Source of the DNA: Synechococcales cyanobacterium M55_K2018_004
Lineage (GTDB): Bacteria; Cyanobacteriota; Cyanobacteriia; Elainellales; Elainellaceae
Direction: 5' to 3'
NCBI GenBank assembly: GCA_015295905.1
Contig: DVEB01000158.1
Span: forward strand, 1-32,227
DNA: 32,227 nucleotides
The notes under the pieces are model-generated. The model had not been told where the DNA came from. It was given only the letters and a program-made list of their open reading frames with translations, and made no database searches. Each line of letters begins with the position of its first letter. Within the stretch, counting starts at the first letter, position 1. Shown here piece after piece: positions 29,641-32,227 of this stretch. The translations under genes and the position numbers were made by a program.

Positions 29641-32159
29641 TCGACACCCCTCTTGCCCAGATTCCCTGGGATGAACCGCCGCTGTGCTGGTTAAATGCAG
29701 ACCAGCAATTGCAGGTGAAGGCGCAGGCCACTCCGCGTCAGTGCAAGCTGGGGGAGGTGATTTGGTCTACCGATACCCCAGGGCGAGAATTTCTGATCTT
29801 GTCGGGCAATGTACGACTGGTCCCCAATGAGGGGAGATCCACCATGCTGAAGGTGGGTGACTGGTTTGGTGACCTGCCTCATCTGACGGACGTCTGGAAA
29901 GCTCGTGCTGCCAGTAAAGAAGTTCTGCTGCTGGAATGGGATGCCACCCTCTGGCAGCGGTTCGATGCTGGGGAAGTGCAACAGTTCTGGGCAGAGGTGC
30001 GATCGCGCTACCAACCCACTATTGCCGAGACGCCCAAGCCAATCGCTGGCTATCCCTACGTTGCCAGTGTGCACACTGCCGCCGCCTGCCTGACGATGCT
30101 GTCCCAATACCTGGAGGCTCCTGCCCAACTGGACTGGGTGCAACGGCAGCTCCGCGGACAAGACCCCAAAGCTGTGATCAATGCTGCGGCAAAAGTAGGT
30201 ATACAGCTGCGGCGGCTGATGCTGACGGACTGGAGCGATTTGCGACAGACCACATTTCCTGCCCTGCTGCACTGGCAAAAATCGCACTGGGTGGTTGTTT
30301 ATGGAGTCCGGGGCGATCGCCTAGTGATTGCCGACCCGCTCAATCCCTCTCAGGCGGTGGAAGCCGTGCCGCGATCGCTGGTCGAGCCGGCCTGGGATGG
30401 ACAACTCTGGCAGGCTGAAGCGGTCCTGCAGCAAGAGAAATTTAGCCTCAAGTGGTTCCTGCCCGCCGTTTGGAAGTTCCGCGTGCTGTTGGGAGAAGTC
30501 CTGCTGGCCTCCTTCACGCTGCAACTGCTGGGCCTGACCACTCCGGTGATCACCCAGGTGATCATCGACAAGGTAATGGTGCAGGAGAGCCTGTCTACCC
30601 TCGATGTGATGGGGCTGGCGTTGCTACTGGTGGCCATTTTCGAGGCAGTGCTGGGCATCCTGCGGATGTTCATCTTCACCCACACGACAAACCGGCTAGA
30701 TATGGCCCTGTCGGCACAGTTGTTCCGGCATCTGTTGCGCTTGCCCCTGTCCTACTTCGAGTCTCGCCGGGTTGGGGACACGATCGCTCGCGTCCAAGAG
30801 CTTGAGGAAATTCGCCAGTTCCTCACAGGTACGGCACTGACCGTCGTTCTAGACAGCATTTTTTCTGTCGTCTACCTAGGGCTGATGGCCTTCTACAGCG
30901 TCAAGCTCACCCTGATTGCGCTGGCAGTCATCCCGCTGTTTGCCCTGCTGACGCTGGTCAGCACTCCCATTCTGCGCAACTGGCTGAATGAAACCTTTAA
31001 CCGCAGCGCCGACAGTCAGTCCTTTCTGGTGGAAACGGTGACGGGCATTCATTCCGTCAAAGCTCATGCGGCAGAACAGGCATCGCGCGATCGCTGGGAA
31101 GGGTTGTATGCCCGCTTCGTCCGCACTGGCTTCAAGGCCAGCACCACTGCCAACATTAGTAACCACCTAGGTGACTTCCTAACCAGCTTTTCAGCACTGC
31201 TCATCCTCTGGTTTGGTGCTCGCTTCGTGATTAACCAAGAACTGACGATCGGGCAACTGATTGCCTTCCAGATGCTAGCCGCTCGGGTGACTGGCCCTCT
31301 GTTGCGGCTCATCCAGCTCTGGCAAACACTGCAACAAGTGCTGCTGGCTGTCGATCGCATTGGCGATATCTTAAATGTGGCTCCTGAAGCAGAACCCGGT
31401 ACAGGGCTGGCCTTACCGACTCTGCGCGGAGAAGTCGTCTTCGATCAGGTCTTCTTCCGCTATCACCCTGAACAGGAACCGATCTTGAAGGGGATTTCCT
31501 TTAAGGTTGAGCCGGGTATGTTTGTAGGCATTGTCGGACGCAGTGGCTCTGGCAAAAGCACCCTTTCCAAGCTGATCCAGCGGCTTTACCAAGCAGAGAG
31601 TGGTCGCATCCTGATCGATGGGTTTGACGTCAAGAGTGCAGACCTCTCTTCTCTGCGCCCCCAGATCGCGGTTGTACTGCAAGAAGACTTTTTGTTCAAC
31701 GGCTCTGTCTTGGAGAACATTACTCTGGGCAATCCCGATGTCAGCGCAGAACAGGTGATTGAGGCCGCCCGCATGGCTGTTGCCCATGACTTTATCTGTG
31801 ACCTGCCCCACGGCTATGAGACCAACGTGGGAGAGCGGGGCACTGCACTTTCCGGGGGACAACGTCAGCGGATTACCCTGGCTCGCATGTTCCTGTCCAA
31901 TGCTCCAATTTTGATCTTGGATGAGGCCACCAGCCACCTCGACGCCGAAACCGAACAGCAGGTCCTCGAAAATCTGAAGCGCGTTTCCCAGGGACGCACG
32001 CTTTTCCTGATCGCCCACCGCTTCGCCCCCCTGAAGCGCGCAGACTTGATTTTGACGATGGAAAAGGGGGTCATCGTGGAACGCGGCAACCACAACGACT
32101 TGCTAAAACAGAAGGGGCTGTACTGGTCGCTGTATCAGCGCCAACAAATGTCGGTTTAA
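29637..32159 (+). CDS. Type I secretion ABC exporter with cNMP-like and inactive C39-like domains
   Basis: An 840-residue exporter half-transporter. Residues about 1-125 resemble a cyclic-nucleotide-binding domain (PGREFLILSGNVRLV, GDWFGDL). Residues about 138-265 form a C39-type peptidase-like domain in which the catalytic Cys of the DCGxxC box is Thr147 (SVHTAAACLTML), while H217 and D233 remain. It is therefore probably non-cleaving, as in HlyB-type RTX exporters. Six membrane helices lie at about 285-560. The ATPase has Walker A GRSGSGKS (634-641), LSGGQ (738-742), Walker B ILILDE (758-763) and H-loop H794. It overlaps the isomerase gene by four bases. The stop TAA (32157-32159) is partly formed by the end of family-1 copy 8. 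No HlyD-like partner is in the window. Confidence 0.93.
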   Translation: MIDTPLAQIPWDEPPLCWLNADQQLQVKAQATPRQCKLGEVIWSTDTPGREFLILSGNVRLVPNEGRSTMLKVGDWFGDLPHLTDVWKARAASKEVLLLEWDATLWQRFDAGEVQQFWAEVRSRYQPTIAETPKPIAGYPYVASVHTAAACLTMLSQYLEAPAQLDWVQRQLRGQDPKAVINAAAKVGIQLRRLMLTDWSDLRQTTFPALLHWQKSHWVVVYGVRGDRLVIADPLNPSQAVEAVPRSLVEPAWDGQLWQAEAVLQQEKFSLKWFLPAVWKFRVLLGEVLLASFTLQLLGLTTPVITQVIIDKVMVQESLSTLDVMGLALLLVAIFEAVLGILRMFIFTHTTNRLDMALSAQLFRHLLRLPLSYFESRRVGDTIARVQELEEIRQFLTGTALTVVLDSIFSVVYLGLMAFYSVKLTLIALAVIPLFALLTLVSTPILRNWLNETFNRSADSQSFLVETVTGIHSVKAHAAEQASRDRWEGLYARFVRTGFKASTTANISNHLGDFLTSFSALLILWFGARFVINQELTIGQLIAFQMLAARVTGPLLRLIQLWQTLQQVLLAVDRIGDILNVAPEAEPGTGLALPTLRGEVVFDQVFFRYHPEQEPILKGISFKVEPGMFVGIVGRSGSGKSTLSKLIQRLYQAESGRILIDGFDVKSADLSSLRPQIAVVLQEDFLFNGSVLENITLGNPDVSAEQVIEAARMAVAHDFICDLPHGYETNVGERGTALSGGQRQRITLARMFLSNAPILILDEATSHLDAETEQQVLENLKRVSQGRTLFLIAHRFAPLKRADLILTMEKGVIVERGNHNDLLKQKGLYWSLYQRQQMSV

Positions 32160-32227
32160 CGTAAATTTTGGATAAGCTGAAACTCTTGATGTTCCGTGCG
32201 CGACGCGCACGGAACATCAAGGGTTTT
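32158..32227 (+). mobile_element. Family-1 palindromic element, copy 8, cut by window end
   Basis: It starts TAACGTAAATTTTGGATAAG, of which the TAA is the stop codon of the exporter gene. Hairpin A is complete: CTTGATGTTCCGTGCGCG and its perfect complement CGCGCACGGAACATCAAG around GA. The GGGTTTT that follows is the start of the hairpin-B part, which lies beyond the window. Confidence 0.8.

Noticed and set aside
1617-32227. CRISPR array
   Set aside because: The repeats are dispersed kilobases apart, palindromic over their whole length and lack equal-length spacers.
1-32227. tRNA or rRNA genes
   Set aside because: A visual search for T-loop (GGTTCGA-type) sequences with matching acceptor arms and for rRNA segments found none; a covariance search was not possible.

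Overview
The window is a stretch of cyanobacterial chromosome. The evidence is the photosynthesis gene content (psbM, psbB, psbT, petC, petA, psaK, psb29), the cyanobacterium-specific families (DUF3067, YbjN-like, three-domain S1) and the high density of the octamer GCGATCGC (HIP1) inside and outside genes. I cannot name the species; a filamentous Leptolyngbya-like lineage is only a guess.

Layout. 1-4.1 kb: the start of a PP-loop (PAPS reductase/DndC-like) gene running off the left edge, a decayed gene remnant, a small membrane protein, a YbgC-like thioesterase, a tandem universal stress protein and a solitary DNA methyltransferase. 4.3-9.3 kb: psbM, a divergent 2Fe-2S ferredoxin, psbB-psbT, nrdR and rpsA. 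9.8-12 kb: a HAD phosphatase and metK. 12.4-16.0 kb: a large GTG-started gene on the minus strand with a DUF4347, a lectin-like region, cadherin-like repeats and RTX repeats. 16.9-19.0 kb: DUF3067 gene, divergent from the cytochrome b6f operon petC-petA. 19.5-26.9 kb: a Ca2+/H+ antiporter, a diiron ferritin-like protein, YbjN-like protein plus lipoyl/biotin ligase, a CBS-containing site-2 protease, psaK, and trpF overlapping a DUF429 gene. 26.9-32.2 kb: psb29 divergent from lipA, then a parvulin-like isomerase overlapping a peptidase-like-domain ABC exporter.

How genes relate. psbM/psbB/psbT/psb29 belong to photosystem II structure or biogenesis, petC/petA to cytochrome b6f and psaK to photosystem I. 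The isomerase-exporter pair looks like a type I secretion module whose C39-like domain has lost its catalytic Cys, as in RTX exporters; the RTX protein at 12.4-16.0 kb is a plausible but unproven substrate. lipA and the ligase both concern lipoylation but are 4.4 kb apart.

The most unusual content is in the spacers. At least six families of small palindromic elements fill them. The main one (eight copies, about 120 bp) has terminal repeats starting TAACGTGAATTCGGG, a first hairpin whose stem sequence differs in nearly every copy while staying self-complementary, and a second hairpin that can compete with the first for the same central strand. One copy sits inside an element of another family, and two copies begin inside the TAA stop codon of a gene. 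No tRNA, rRNA, CRISPR array or complete insertion sequence was seen.
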